Assembly (NCBI RefSeq): GCF_000026145.1
Contig: NC_009445.1
Location: forward strand, 5,548,501-5,612,500
Source of the DNA: Bradyrhizobium sp. ORS 278
GTDB taxonomy: Bacteria; Pseudomonadota; Alphaproteobacteria; Rhizobiales; Xanthobacteraceae
Direction of reading: 5' to 3'
DNA: 64,000 nt
Both the position numbers and the translations under genes were made by a program. The notes under the pieces were generated by a model. The model saw nothing but the letters and a program-made list of their open reading frames with translations. It was not told where the DNA came from and ran no database searches. Below, one piece after another: positions 25,892-35,694 of this stretch. Each line of letters starts with the position of its first letter. The first letter of the stretch is position 1.

Positions 25892-27075
25892 CAGACATCT
25901 CCATCTCCTCGGGCCGCTGTCTGATCGGCGCCGACTTCGCTGACACCTCTCTGACCGTATCCGAAGGCGTGATCGACCGGCTCGATGTCCCCACGCGCGG
26001 TGCCGCGCTGGATCTCGATGCCGCCGGCCTCACGGTCCTGCCCGGGATCGTCGACATCCATGGCGATGCGTTCGAGCGGCAGATGATGCCGCGGGCTGGC
26101 GTCGACTTCCCGATCGACGTCGCGCTTGTCGACAGCGACCGCCAGGCCGTCAGCAACGGCATCACCACGGTGTTCCACGCGACCACATGGTCGTGGGAGC
26201 CCGGCCTGCGCAGTGCCGGCAATGCACGCCAGTTGTTGGAGGCGATCGAGACCCTGCGTCCGCGGCTCGCCGCGGACACGCGCTTCCACCTCCGGCACGA
26301 GACCTACAATCTCGACGACGAGGATGAGATCCGCCAGTTGCTCGCTGCACGGCGGATCGACCTGTTTGCCTTCAACGATCATATGGACTCGACTGTCGCG
26401 AGCCTGGAGAAGCCGCACAAGCGCCAGCGCATGGTCGATCGCACAGGCTTGTCCGGCGACGAGTTCGACCGCCTCGTCGGCCGCATCGCGGCTCGCGCGG
26501 ACGCGGTGCCGTCCTCCATCTCACGTCTGGCGGAGACGGCGCGCACGGCCGGGGTGCGCATGCTGTCGCACGACGACGAAAGTCCGGAGATGCGCCGCGC
26601 CTTTCGCGGTCAGGGCGTCTCCATCGCCGAGTTCCCGGTCAACGAGGAAACGGCGCGCGAGGCCGCCGCAGGCGGCGACGCCATCGTGTTCGGTGCGCCG
26701 AACGTGGTGCGCGGCGGCAGCCATACCGGCTGGACCAAGGCAAGCGACATGATCGCCAAGGGCCTCTGCTCGGTGCTGGCATCCGACTACTACTATCCTG
26801 CGCCCCTGCTCGCGGCCTATCGTCTCGTCGCGGACGGCGTTCTGCCGCTGGCCCGCGCCTGGAGCCTGATTTCAGCCGGCCCCGCGCAGGCCGCAGGCCT
26901 GTCCGACCGCGGCACGCTCGCACCAGGGCAGCGGGCGGACATCGTGCTGGTCGATGACAGCTCCTCGATGCGTCCACGCATCGTCGCCGTGATCGCGGCC
27001 GGGCGTCTCGTCCATCTCACGGACGCTGACCGTCTCACCACGCATGCGGTACGCCGCGCAGCGGCGGCGGAGTGA
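25888..27075 (+). CDS. phnM2: PhnM-like amidohydrolase (copy 2)
   Basis: A 395-residue homologue of ribose 1-methylphosphonate 5-triphosphate diphosphatase. The metal-site motif is [11 protein letters not shown], followed by [21 protein letters not shown], a second site SHDDES, and [15 protein letters not shown] near the C-terminus. It keeps the metal-binding HxD but differs from copy 1 (10078-11235) in flanking residues. Whether it has the same substrate or a different one is open. It is translationally coupled to both neighbours. Confidence 0.85.
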   Translation: MTDISISSGRCLIGADFADTSLTVSEGVIDRLDVPTRGAALDLDAAGLTVLPGIVDIHGDAFERQMMPRAGVDFPIDVALVDSDRQAVSNGITTVFHATTWSWEPGLRSAGNARQLLEAIETLRPRLAADTRFHLRHETYNLDDEDEIRQLLAARRIDLFAFNDHMDSTVASLEKPHKRQRMVDRTGLSGDEFDRLVGRIAARADAVPSSISRLAETARTAGVRMLSHDDESPEMRRAFRGQGVSIAEFPVNEETAREAAAGGDAIVFGAPNVVRGGSHTGWTKASDMIAKGLCSVLASDYYYPAPLLAAYRLVADGVLPLARAWSLISAGPAQAAGLSDRGTLAPGQRADIVLVDDSSSMRPRIVAVIAAGRLVHLTDADRLTTHAVRRAAAAE

Positions 27076-27782
27076 GCACCGTGGAAGGCTATCCGCGCTA
27101 CGCCATCTACTACACGCCTGCGCCGGACACAGCGTTGAGCGTGTTTGGCGCTCATCTGCTCGGCTACGACGCCTGGACCGCTCAGGAGCGGGATTTCCCA
27201 AGCGGAATTCTCGATACGATAGCTGATTGGGCGGAGCTGACCGCGGACGCGCGGAAGTACGGCTTCCACGCCACCCTGAAGGCGCCGTTCCCGCTGCATG
27301 ATGCGCGGACCGAGGCTGAGCTCATCAGCGCCTGCGCGGCGTTCGCCACGACGCCCAGGACCGTGCCGATCATCGGTCCCGTCATCGACGCGATCAGCGG
27401 CTTCATTGCTGTGATTCCCAGCGAGGTCGTCCCGAGGCTGCAACAGCTCGCCGCGGACTGTGTCGAGACGTTCGAGACGTTCCGGGCGCCGATGAGCGCG
27501 GAGGACCGCGCCCGGCGCAGGCCGGAGCTGCTGACGCCGCGGCAGCGCGCGCACCTCGACCGCTGGGGCTACCCCTATGTCATGGAGGATTTTCGCTTCC
27601 ACATGACACTGACGTGCCGGCTGTCCGACGAGCGGCGTCCGCCCATTCTCGCGATGCTCAAAGACCGTTTCGCCGGCCTCGATCTCACCGAGCTCGCCAT
27701 CGATCGCATTGCGCTGTTCCGGCAATCGGGATCGGGCAGCCGCTTCAGCATCGTCGGGAGCTGGCCGATCGCAGCAAGCTAA
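27072..27782 (+). CDS. DUF1045 2H-type phosphoesterase of phosphonate operons
   Basis: A 236-residue protein with the two HxT motifs of the 2H phosphoesterase superfamily: YGFHATLKAPF (first) and FRFHMTLTCRL (second). It starts at a GTG that overlaps the phnM2 stop (GTGA). This family is a standard companion of alphaproteobacterial phn operons. No PhnP-like metallo-beta-lactamase gene is present in the window, so this enzyme may open the ribosyl 1,2-cyclic phosphate instead; that function is inferred. Confidence 0.8.
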   Translation: MSTVEGYPRYAIYYTPAPDTALSVFGAHLLGYDAWTAQERDFPSGILDTIADWAELTADARKYGFHATLKAPFPLHDARTEAELISACAAFATTPRTVPIIGPVIDAISGFIAVIPSEVVPRLQQLAADCVETFETFRAPMSAEDRARRRPELLTPRQRAHLDRWGYPYVMEDFRFHMTLTCRLSDERRPPILAMLKDRFAGLDLTELAIDRIALFRQSGSGSRFSIVGSWPIAAS

Positions 27783-27788
27783 TTTAGC

Positions 27789-28901
27789 TCAGTTCGCCGC
27801 GGCCGCGAAATGCGGCGGCGACTGCGGATTTAACACCGACAGCGGCGGCGAGATGTCGGCGCGGTCGCGCGGCAGTGCCTCGCGCATCTCCCGCTGCAGA
27901 AAGGCAATCAGCTTCTCGCGCACCTCGCAGCGCAGGTCCCAGGCCTGCGGCGCGTTGCGCGCGCTGACCAATGCGCGCAGCTCCATTGTGCGCGCATTGG
28001 TATCGACGACCTGAAGATTGACCACGGCACCATCCCAGATCTTGGATTCCTTCGCCACCTCCTCCAGCCGCTTGCGGATGCGCGGGACATCAGCGGCGTA
28101 GTCGACATGCAGCACGACCGAGCCGATCAGCGAGGCCGCATCCCGGGTCCAGTTCTGAAACGGGCGCTCGATGAAATAGGACAGCGGCACCACCATGCGC
28201 CGCCAGTCCCACAGCCGGATCACGACATAGGTCGAGGCGATATCCTCGACCCACCCCCATTCGTTCTCGATGATCACGGCGTCCTCGATCCGGATCGGCT
28301 GAGTCACCGCGATCTGGACGCCGGCAATCAGGTTGCTGAGCAAAGGCCTTGCTGCGAGACCGACGATCAGACCGGCGGCGCCGGCCGATGCGAACAGGCT
28401 CACGCCATATTGCCTGACGGAGTCGAACGTCATCAGCGCCGCCGACACGGCGACGGTGATGATCAGCGTATCGATGACGCGCTTGAAGACACGGACCTGG
28501 GTCACGTGCTTGCGGGCGAGGAAGTTCTCCGTGATGTCGTCGCGAAAACGTTGCAGATAGCGTGCGGACACCATGTCGACGATACGGATCGTAATCCAGC
28601 CGACCAGTGCGATCGTCGCGACCACGAACAGATGCGCCAGCGCGCGCCGCCAGCCCTCGTTCAATGGCGCCAGCGGCAGCACCAGCGCCAACGCAATGAG
28701 ACAAAGTGCCAGTCGCGCCGGGCCTGCAGTCCGCTGCAGGATCGGCAGCAGGATGGATTGACGCGGACCGATCGCGCGCCTCACCACGGCACGGAGCACC
28801 TTGTAGACAAGCAGCGCGCCCAGGACGGCGCCGATGATCAAAGCTGGCCCGACCATCCAGTCGGGAACCAGCGCGGACAACTGCTGTACGAGTGCCTGCA
28901 T
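27789..28901 (-). CDS. MscS-family mechanosensitive channel
   Basis: A 370-residue membrane protein with about four hydrophobic helices before the MscS core. The core pore helix is SLFASAGAAGLIVGLAARPLLSNLIAGVQIAVTQPIRIEDAV, and the beta-domain contains WGWVEDIASTYVVIRLWDWRRMVVPLSYF. The C-terminal domain extends through ERMRAL-like strands to a short tail. It probably releases solutes on hypo-osmotic shock. It is convergent with the DUF1045 gene, with 6 bp between stops. GGGAG lies eight bases before the start. Confidence 0.85.
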   Translation of the reverse strand: MQALVQQLSALVPDWMVGPALIIGAVLGALLVYKVLRAVVRRAIGPRQSILLPILQRTAGPARLALCLIALALVLPLAPLNEGWRRALAHLFVVATIALVGWITIRIVDMVSARYLQRFRDDITENFLARKHVTQVRVFKRVIDTLIITVAVSAALMTFDSVRQYGVSLFASAGAAGLIVGLAARPLLSNLIAGVQIAVTQPIRIEDAVIIENEWGWVEDIASTYVVIRLWDWRRMVVPLSYFIERPFQNWTRDAASLIGSVVLHVDYAADVPRIRKRLEEVAKESKIWDGAVVNLQVVDTNARTMELRALVSARNAPQAWDLRCEVREKLIAFLQREMREALPRDRADISPPLSVLNPQSPPHFAAAAN

Positions 28902-29022
28902 GCCCTGTTCTCCCTTGCAGCCTCAAGCGCTCTCAACTCGTGAGGCCGCTTGGAGAGTCGGACGTTGGCCGCAGTGCAGCATTCTTTTGCTGCATGGCTG
29001 CCAAGCTTGCGCGAAGGCGAAT

Positions 29023-29778
29023 CTAGACCGCCTTCGTCAAGGCACCATCGATGATCAGGTTGGTTCCCGAGATGCGGCTGGCCAGCGGGCTCGCCAGCAT
29101 CACCACGCCAAAGGCGACCTCCTCGGCGGTTCCCATGCGCCCCGTTGGGTTCAGGCCCATCGCCATCTTGAACAGATCCGGCGATCCGTTCTCGATGTTC
29201 TGCCAGATGCCGCCTTCGAAATAGGTGTTCCCCGGCGAAACCGCGTTGACGCGGATCCCCTTGCTGACAAGCTGATGAGCGAGGCCCTTCGCGTAGTGAA
29301 TCAACGCGCCCTTGATCGCGCCATAGGATCCCGCGGCAAAGTCGACCTCGAAGCCGGATACGCTGGAGATGATGCTGATCGAGGCCGACTTCGATTGCTC
29401 GAGATAGGGAACCGCCGCCGCAATCGAATTGACGGTGTGCATCATGTCGGTCCGGAAGGATTTCTCCCATGTCTCCGCCGTGTCGCCGACGGCGAGCGCG
29501 CTGACATTGCAGACCACGCAGTCGACGCCGCCGAGCTCTTTGGCTGCGCCTTCGACCCAGCCCTTCAGCGCGACGGAATCGGCGACGTCGATCCCCTGCC
29601 CCCAGGCCTTCACGCCCTTCGCCACGAGCTTGGCGACCACCTTGCTCACGGCCTCGGCGTCGCGGGCGCAGATGGCCACGTTGGCGCCTTCGGCGGCAAA
29701 CAATTCGGCGATCGCGAGTCCGATACCCTTGCTACCGCCCGTGATCAGCACGCTCTTGCCCGCCAATCCCAGATCCAT
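29023..29778 (-). CDS. Short-chain dehydrogenase/reductase
   Basis: A 251-residue SDR oxidoreductase. The NAD(P)-binding motif is TGGSKGIG, and the structural motif appears as CNVSA in place of NNAG. The catalytic Ser-Tyr-Lys are in SSVSG and YGAIKGA. The C-terminus PTGRMGTAEEVAFGVVMLASPLASRISGTNLIIDGA is typical. It is the last gene of the amidase/ABC-transporter operon. Substrate unknown. Confidence 0.85.
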   Translation of the reverse strand: MDLGLAGKSVLITGGSKGIGLAIAELFAAEGANVAICARDAEAVSKVVAKLVAKGVKAWGQGIDVADSVALKGWVEGAAKELGGVDCVVCNVSALAVGDTAETWEKSFRTDMMHTVNSIAAAVPYLEQSKSASISIISSVSGFEVDFAAGSYGAIKGALIHYAKGLAHQLVSKGIRVNAVSPGNTYFEGGIWQNIENGSPDLFKMAMGLNPTGRMGTAEEVAFGVVMLASPLASRISGTNLIIDGALTKAV

Positions 29779-29808
29779 GATGTCCTCCTTCGTCTCGAGT
29801 GAACGGCC

Positions 29809-30738
29809 TCAGCCGTGATAGCCGGCGAGCAAGGTCTTGTTGACCTTGCAGATGTAGGTGTATTTCGGATTGACCACCTGGGTACAGCGCGCCTCGGCGA
29901 CCTGGCCGAGCAGCATATAGGCCTCCGCTGCCGGGATCTTCCAATCATCCTCGAGCCAGTTGATCATCTCCTCGAACGCGATCCGCATCGCATCCTCCAG
30001 GGGGCGCGCACAGCCGAGCGTGCAGATATGCGTCGGTGTCTCGATACGCGGATGGTTCAGCCGCGCCGGTGCCTTGTCGAGCGAGACCTTGACGGTGAGG
30101 TTCGCCGCGATCTCGATCGCGCCCATGCCGTTGGCCTCGCCATCGCCCTGGATGGCGTGGCAGTCGCCGAGGAAAAGATGCGCGCCATCCTTGTTGACGC
30201 GGAAGAACACCGAATTGCCCGACGTGATCTCCTGCACATCGAGATTGCCGCCATGCGGGCCGTTGTCGACCGTCAGCACCGCTCCATGGACCGGCGCCAC
30301 GCCAGCGACGCCAATCATCGGCCGCACCGGCAGCTTCACATGCTCGTTCCACAGCACCTGACCGTTCTCGACGGCGACGACACGGGTCTGGATGCCGAAC
30401 TCCTTGCGCCGAACCCAGTCGGGGAACATGCCGATGCCGGGCCATAGTGCCGTGAATCCGAGGCGGTCGAGCTCCATGTCGATGATGTCGAGCCGCAGCA
30501 TGTCGCCGGCCTTGGCACCGCGCACCTCGATCGGACCGGTCGCACCGTTGACGTAAGGCAGCGTCACGTCGCTTTCGACCAGTTGCTGGCCGAGTGCCCG
30601 AATGGTGCCGTCATTGACGTTGATCGCGCATTCGACGACGAAGATCTCACCGGGCTCCACTGACGCGATGAACTTATCATCGCCGGAGAGCGCGTATTTG
30701 ATGTTGCCCGCCTTGCTGACGCGCTTTGACATGATCAC
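29809..30738 (-). CDS. Acetamidase/formamidase family protein
   Basis: A 309-residue member of the FmdA/AmdA amidase family, which hydrolyses short amides to ammonia and a carboxylate. Family features are GPIEVRGAKAGDMLRLDI, PMIGVAGVAP, DNGPHGGNLDVQEITSGNSVFFRV and LFLGDCHAIQGDGEANG. It lies downstream of a nitrate/taurine-type ABC transporter, so it may act on an imported amide. The start MIMSKR at 30738 has an in-frame ATG six bases later. Confidence 0.85.
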   Translation of the reverse strand: MIMSKRVSKAGNIKYALSGDDKFIASVEPGEIFVVECAINVNDGTIRALGQQLVESDVTLPYVNGATGPIEVRGAKAGDMLRLDIIDMELDRLGFTALWPGIGMFPDWVRRKEFGIQTRVVAVENGQVLWNEHVKLPVRPMIGVAGVAPVHGAVLTVDNGPHGGNLDVQEITSGNSVFFRVNKDGAHLFLGDCHAIQGDGEANGMGAIEIAANLTVKVSLDKAPARLNHPRIETPTHICTLGCARPLEDAMRIAFEEMINWLEDDWKIPAAEAYMLLGQVAEARCTQVVNPKYTYICKVNKTLLAGYHG

Positions 30739-30793
30739 TCCCTGTTTTGTCCGCCGTTTCGTTTCTGGTGATGCATGATCGGAGAATCCCGCC

Positions 30794-31645
30794 TCATCGT
30801 TGCAGCTGCCGTCGCCATGGCATCAGAAGCTGCTCGATCTTGCCAACGGCAAAGGTCAGGACCAGGGCCAGCGCGATGGTGGCGACCAGCGCGGCGAAGA
30901 CCTTCGGAATGATGTACAACGAGCCGGCCTTGAAGATCGCGTGCCCCAGGCCCTCGGATGACGACATGAACTCACCGACGATGGCGCCGATCAGCGCGAA
31001 GCCGACCGTGAGCTTCAGTCCTGCGAAGATGTCGGTCAGCGACGCCGGCACGACCAGCTTGCGAAAGATCTGGAACTTCGAGGCGCCGAGCGTGCGCAGC
31101 AGGTTGATCTGGTCGGGGTCGACCCCGGTCGCGCCCTTGTAGGAGGTCACCAGCGCCACGATCACGACCGACAGGGTTGACATCGCGACCTTCGAAATCA
31201 GGCCGGTGCCGAACCAGATGATGATGATCGGCGCCAGCGCGATAATCGGGATCGAGCCGAGCGCGATGACGAACGGCTCGACCACGCGCGAGACGAAACG
31301 TGAATACCACAGCGACAGCCCGATCAAGGTGCCGGTGCAGTTGCCGACGAAGAAGCCGAGCAGCGTCTCGAGGCCCGTGACATACGTGTCGCGCCAGAGG
31401 CTTCCATCGTAAGCCATCTGCGACAGGAACTTGAAGATCGCCGAGGGCGAGCCGAACATGAAGGCCGCCGCCTTGTTCTGGCCCGTCGCGTACTCCCAGA
31501 ACGCCAGGAAGGCCGCGAGCACGACGAGCTGGGTCGCGAGCACTCCGAGCGTGTTGCGCAGACGCAGCCAACGCCGCCCTGCCGGTGCAGCGCGATCGCT
31601 CAATCCCTTGGCAGCGGCCGGCGTCACGTCGATCTCCGCGGTCAT
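30794..31645 (-). CDS. ABC transporter permease, nitrate/sulfonate/taurine class
   Basis: A 283-residue permease with about six helices and the TauC/SsuC-like EAA region (LLRTLGASKFQIFRKLVVPASLTDIFAGLKLTVGFALIGAIVGEF). A membrane-anchored N-terminal stretch follows a Pro/Arg-rich leader. It overlaps the ATPase gene stop by four bases. Confidence 0.87.
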   Translation of the reverse strand: MTAEIDVTPAAAKGLSDRAAPAGRRWLRLRNTLGVLATQLVVLAAFLAFWEYATGQNKAAAFMFGSPSAIFKFLSQMAYDGSLWRDTYVTGLETLLGFFVGNCTGTLIGLSLWYSRFVSRVVEPFVIALGSIPIIALAPIIIIWFGTGLISKVAMSTLSVVIVALVTSYKGATGVDPDQINLLRTLGASKFQIFRKLVVPASLTDIFAGLKLTVGFALIGAIVGEFMSSSEGLGHAIFKAGSLYIIPKVFAALVATIALALVLTFAVGKIEQLLMPWRRQLQR

Positions 31646-32466
31646 TGCAGCACCACGTCGAGATCAGCCCAGATGCTGCGGACATAATCGCTGAAGCCCG
31701 GCGCCTGCCGGACCGAGATCACGTCGCGGCGATCGGCGCCGAGCGCGATGTCGTAGACCGTCTTGATCTGCGTCGGACGCTTGGTCAGCACGATCACGCG
31801 GTCGGCGAGCGACACCGCCTCCTCGATATCGTGGGTGATCAGCAGCAGCGAGCGCCGGCCTTTCCGCACCAGTTCGACCGTGTCGTTCTCGATCAGCAGC
31901 TTGCTCTGGAAATCGAGTGCGGCGAACGGCTCGTCGAGCAGCAGCACGTCCGGTTCGTTGACCAGCGTCCGCGCAAGAGCCACGCGCTGGCGCATGCCGC
32001 CGGACAAGGTGGAAGGATAGTGATCGGCAAAGCCGTGCAGCCCGAGTTGATCGAGCATCGCGCGGCAGCGGTCCTCGGCCTGCGCCGCCGGCACGCCGCG
32101 GATCTCGAGGCCGAGCATCGTGTTGCCGAGCGCGGTCCGCCACGGCAGCAGCAGATCCTTCTGCAGCATGTAGCCGACATTCTGCGGCTGTCCCGCGACC
32201 TCCAGACCATGCCAGCGGATGCGGCCGGCATCGGGCGCGAGCAGTCCGCACAGCGTATTCAGCAGCGTAGTCTTGCCGCAGCCGGACGGGCCGACGATGC
32301 TGACGATCTCGCCCTCCTTCAGTGTCAAGCTGAGATCGCCGATGACCGGCACGATGCGGCCGCCGTCGAGCTCATAGCTCTTGGCCACATGTTCGACGAC
32401 GAGCGGGGGCGCGGGCGCCGCCGGGGCGCCCGGCCCGATCTGCACCGTACCGCTCACCTCAGTCAT
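31642..32466 (-). CDS. ABC transporter ATP-binding protein, nitrate/sulfonate/taurine class
   Basis: A 274-residue ATPase. Walker A is GPSGCGKTT, the signature LSGGMRQRVALARTL, Walker B VLLLDEPFAALD and the H-loop LITHDIEEA. The start MTEVSG overlaps the stop of the binding-protein gene (ATGA). Residues ~10-25 are an Ala/Pro-rich linker before the ATPase domain. Confidence 0.88.
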   Translation of the reverse strand: MTEVSGTVQIGPGAPAAPAPPLVVEHVAKSYELDGGRIVPVIGDLSLTLKEGEIVSIVGPSGCGKTTLLNTLCGLLAPDAGRIRWHGLEVAGQPQNVGYMLQKDLLLPWRTALGNTMLGLEIRGVPAAQAEDRCRAMLDQLGLHGFADHYPSTLSGGMRQRVALARTLVNEPDVLLLDEPFAALDFQSKLLIENDTVELVRKGRRSLLLITHDIEEAVSLADRVIVLTKRPTQIKTVYDIALGADRRDVISVRQAPGFSDYVRSIWADLDVVLQ

Positions 32467-33509
32467 TTGAGACTGGCGATCGCCTTTTCTGCAAACGAGT
32501 TGTCGATGATCTGATCGAACGGGACCGAGCCCTTGGCATTGCCGAGATAGACCTGCATCTCCATCAGGTTGGCCCACTGATCGGTCTTGGTGATCACCGA
32601 CTGCGCCGGGATGAGATATTTCAGCTCGGCATCGATCGCCTTGTCAACGACTTCGCCGGGCAGATCCGGGAATTCCTTGCGGGCCACCTCCTTCGAGAAG
32701 GCTGGATCGGCATAGGTCTTTCGCGAGGCCTCCTCGAACGAGGTCACCAGCGCCTGGACCATCTCCGGATCCTTCTGGATCGTGGTCGGCAGCACCATGA
32801 TGCCGGTGTTGCAGAACGGGCCGATATAGTTGGAAAAGTCGAACACCACCTTGGCGCCCTGCGCTTCCGCCGCCGCGACACTCGGCTGATAGGCGATGGC
32901 GATGTCGGCCTGCCCGGCGAGCATCGCGGCGATCTCGGTGCCGGGATTGACGGGAACGATCGTCGCGTCGACGCCGACCTTCATGCCCGCCTTCTCGAGC
33001 AGGCGCTTGGCGACGCTGTAGTTGGTGTTGGGCTCGGGCGAGGTCACGATCTTGAGACCCTTGAAGCCCTTGGGATCGGTGATCGGCTCCAGCGTCTTGG
33101 AGACGCCGAAATAATGCGCGCGCTGCACCACCGTGCCGACGACCACACCGGGCCCGCCATTCTCGCGCGAAATCTGCGCCATCGTCGCATCGCCGATGGC
33201 GAAATCTGCGGAGCCGCCGAGCACGGCGGCGAAGGTCTGCGTGTCGCCGCCGGCGGCGCTGACCTGCATGTCCAGGCCGTTCTTCTTGAAGATGCCGGCA
33301 TGCATGCCGACGTAGAGATTGATGTAGCCGAGATTGTGCACGGCCTCGCTGAAGCGGACCGTCTTCAGGCCGGCCGCCAATGCCTTACGGGTTCCCAGGA
33401 GCGAGGGCGCTCCGAGTCCCGCGGCCAGTGCGGCCGATGTTGTCAGAAAGCGCCGTCGATCGAGGGACAGGCTCGCGCTCGCAGATATTGCCGAGACACG
33501 TTCGCTCAT
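32463..33509 (-). CDS. ABC transporter substrate-binding protein, Tat-exported, NMT1/THI5-like
   Basis: A 348-residue binding protein with a twin-arginine-type leader (LDRRRFLTTSAALAAGLGAP) and the NMT1/THI5-like fold common to nitrate, taurine and pyrimidine-precursor importers. Motifs include LGYINLYVGMHAGIFKKNGLDMQ and LGGSADFAIGDATMAQ. First gene of the operon binding protein-ATPase-permease-amidase-SDR. The ligand is unknown; the downstream amidase suggests an amide or formamide-like compound. Confidence 0.85.
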   Translation of the reverse strand: MSERVSAISASASLSLDRRRFLTTSAALAAGLGAPSLLGTRKALAAGLKTVRFSEAVHNLGYINLYVGMHAGIFKKNGLDMQVSAAGGDTQTFAAVLGGSADFAIGDATMAQISRENGGPGVVVGTVVQRAHYFGVSKTLEPITDPKGFKGLKIVTSPEPNTNYSVAKRLLEKAGMKVGVDATIVPVNPGTEIAAMLAGQADIAIAYQPSVAAAEAQGAKVVFDFSNYIGPFCNTGIMVLPTTIQKDPEMVQALVTSFEEASRKTYADPAFSKEVARKEFPDLPGEVVDKAIDAELKYLIPAQSVITKTDQWANLMEMQVYLGNAKGSVPFDQIIDNSFAEKAIASLK

Positions 33510-34091
33510 GGTGCAGAACTCCTCCCAGGCCAGTGGATGTCATCCCGCCGGGAGAGTATGGCCGCGCGCTTCAGCAGCAAGGCGAAATAACAGACGCGGT
33601 CTGCTGAAAAGCTGACGTCATCACGTCCGGCCCACGACGCCGTTGCGCCCGATACCTTTGAGCTGCCGCGCGCTTGTCACCTGACTGCCGCTTCCGGAGC
33701 CGCGGTGGTCAAACGTGCATCGCAGCAAGGCCCTTAATGTCAATTTTGCCACTCAGACCGCACAAAGAAATTGCAGGTCTCGACGCGTTCGCTAGCGTCC
33801 CGTCAGTTCCTGCCTCAGCGATCAGCCGACCCCTACGATCAACTTCTCTCTGCGACCTCGCACGGATGCACGCGGCAAATGCGTAAAGACGGTCTGTCGC
33901 GAATCGCACGTTGAGCGAATGCATCACGTGCCCGTGTCACATCCCTGACATCGCATTCGTTCGCAATCGCAACATGACCAAGTCAAGCGTCGCTTTCCCG
34001 ACAACGCATTGATGTTGATAGCTAATGGCATATCGCTTGCAATGCACAATGCGCCTCGCTATTGCAGCGCAGAAATTTCTTGGAGTGCGAC
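33510..34091. other. Intergenic region upstream of ahpC
   Basis: About 580 bp without a convincing gene; short frames here lack start signals and family-like sequence. A possible sigma-70 promoter TTGATA (34015-34020), 17 bp, TGCAAT (34038-34043) precedes ahpC. The stretch GATA-N10-TATC (34017-34034) overlaps it and might be a weak OxyR-type site, but the match is poor. Confidence 0.35.
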
Positions 34092-34646
34092 ATGCTCGGA
34101 ATTGGAAGTAAGCTGCCGTCGTTCGAAATCGTCGGTGTGAAGCCTGGTTTTCATCTGCAGGAGGAGAAGGGCGAGAGCGCCTTCGAGACCCTGACCGAAG
34201 CCAGCTTTCCCGGAAAGTGGAAGATCATCTTCTTCTATCCGAAGGACTTCACCTTCGTCTGCCCGACCGAGATCGCGGAGTTCGCGCGGCTGTCGAAGGA
34301 CTTTGCCGACCGCGACGCGGTCGTGCTCGGCGGCTCCACCGACAACGAGTTCTGCAAGCTGGCCTGGCGTCGCGACCACAAGGATCTGCACAAGCTGCCG
34401 ATCTGGCAGTTCGCCGACACAAAGGGCTCCCTGGTCGACGGCCTCGGCGTGCGCTCGCCGGATGGCGTCGCCTACCGCTATACGTTCATCGTCGATCCGG
34501 ACAACACCATCCAGCACGTCTACGCGACCAACCTCAATGTCGGCCGCGCGCCGAAGGACACGCTGCGCGTGCTCGACGCGCTGCAGACCGACGAGCTCTG
34601 CCCGTGCAACCGCGAGGTCGGCGGCGAGACCCTGAAGGTCGCTTGA
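34092..34646 (+). CDS. ahpC: Alkyl hydroperoxide reductase peroxiredoxin AhpC
   Basis: A 184-residue 2-Cys peroxiredoxin that reduces peroxides and peroxynitrite. The peroxidatic Cys is in [13 protein letters not shown]; the C-terminal cysteines are in DELCPCN. These features match AhpC enzymes that are re-reduced by AhpD, the next gene. The start MLGIGSK has GGAG nine bases upstream; the longer frame is rejected. Confidence 0.93.
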   Translation: MLGIGSKLPSFEIVGVKPGFHLQEEKGESAFETLTEASFPGKWKIIFFYPKDFTFVCPTEIAEFARLSKDFADRDAVVLGGSTDNEFCKLAWRRDHKDLHKLPIWQFADTKGSLVDGLGVRSPDGVAYRYTFIVDPDNTIQHVYATNLNVGRAPKDTLRVLDALQTDELCPCNREVGGETLKVA

Positions 34647-34648
34647 TC

Positions 34649-35194
34649 ATGTCGATCGAGCAGCTCAAGGACCAGATTCCGGACTTCGCCAAGGACGTCC
34701 GGCTCAACCTGTCGTCGATGGCGTCCGACGAGACGCTGTCGCCGCAGGCGAAGTATGGCCTGTTCGTCGCCTGCGCGATTGCGACGCGCAATCCGATGGT
34801 GATGGCGGCCTTCGAAGCGGTCGCAGCGGCACAGTTGTCGGCGACGGCGCTTGCGGCGGCCAAGTCGGCCGCCGCGATCATGGCGATGAATAACGTCTAC
34901 TATCGTTTTGTGCACCTTGCCTCGAACAAGGAGTACGCGACGATGCCGGCCCGGCTGCGAATGAACGTCATCGCCAATCCCGGGGTCGACAAGGCGGATT
35001 TCGAGCTGTGGTCGCTGGCGGTGTCGGCCATCAATGGCTGTGGCACCTGCATCGACGCCCACGAAAAGGTCCTGCAAGAGGCCGCCGTTCCCGCTGCCTC
35101 GATCCAGACCGCCGTCCGCTTCGCGGCCATCATTCAGTCGGTCGCAGTGGCCATCGAGGCCGCCGGTGTGACGGTCGCGCTGGCCGCCGAGTAG
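34649..35194 (+). CDS. ahpD: Alkyl hydroperoxidase AhpD
   Basis: A 181-residue reductant for AhpC. The active-site motif GCGTCIDAH has the catalytic CxxC and the following His of the AhpD family. It begins two bases after the ahpC stop and is followed by a strong intrinsic terminator, so ahpCD is a two-gene operon. Confidence 0.93.
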   Translation: MSIEQLKDQIPDFAKDVRLNLSSMASDETLSPQAKYGLFVACAIATRNPMVMAAFEAVAAAQLSATALAAAKSAAAIMAMNNVYYRFVHLASNKEYATMPARLRMNVIANPGVDKADFELWSLAVSAINGCGTCIDAHEKVLQEAAVPAASIQTAVRFAAIIQSVAVAIEAAGVTVALAAE

Positions 35195-35212
35195 AAATCT
35201 ATCTTATCTGTG

Positions 35213-35249
35213 AATGCGGCCGGCAATGTCCGGCCGCATTTGTTTTTTG
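35213..35249 (+). terminator. Rho-independent terminator after ahpCD
   Basis: AATGCGGCCGG / CCGGCCGCATT form a perfect 11-bp stem with a 6-nt loop, followed by TGTTTTTTG. It lies 18 bp after the ahpD stop. Confidence 0.88.
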
Positions 35250-35694
35250 TGAGTTCACTTCAGGGTTGAAGTCGCCGCGGCGACGATGCAGCCGTTCATT
35301 CGACTAAGCCCCTGAACGCGCGGCGAAGCCGCGCCCCCGGCGGCACCGGGGTACTCCGCGCCTCCTGCCGTAAGACCGGGACGCTCCTGCCTCTTCCCGC
35401 ACAACGAGCATTCCCGGGTCGTGCGAGCCGGGAAATTTCCATCAAATAGCCTTACCACCTCACGCTTCCCGCCAAGAACATTGATCAGCTTAAGGGCCAA
35501 GCAACATCGATTGTGACCAGGGCGCGCGAAAACAGTGGCGCGTGTGTCGGAAGGAAACCGGACCTGTCAGTCGCGACGCAAGCGGGGATGCATTTCCTCC
35601 GATCTCGCAACATGCGATCATCGGGCAGGCCGCGCATGCCTGACGCCCTGAAGCTCTCTCCGGCGAGCGGATCGCCGGAGACAGGAGGCTAGTG
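35250..35694. other. Intergenic region without a supported gene
   Basis: About 445 bp. It contains a short GC-rich self-complementary patch (GCGCGGCGAAGCCGCGC near 35319) resembling Bradyrhizobium palindromic repeats. An 81-codon minus-strand frame (35255-35500) is probably not a gene. The promoter of the following plus-strand gene must lie in the right part. Confidence 0.4.

Noticed and set aside
34017..34034. OxyR-type site before ahpC
   Set aside because: Only a GATA-N10-TATC match is present; the four-element OxyR pattern is not there.
35255..35500. 81-codon minus-strand frame in the ahpD-downstream gap
   Set aside because: It runs into the terminator region, has no Shine-Dalgarno seen, and its composition resembles intergenic repeat DNA.
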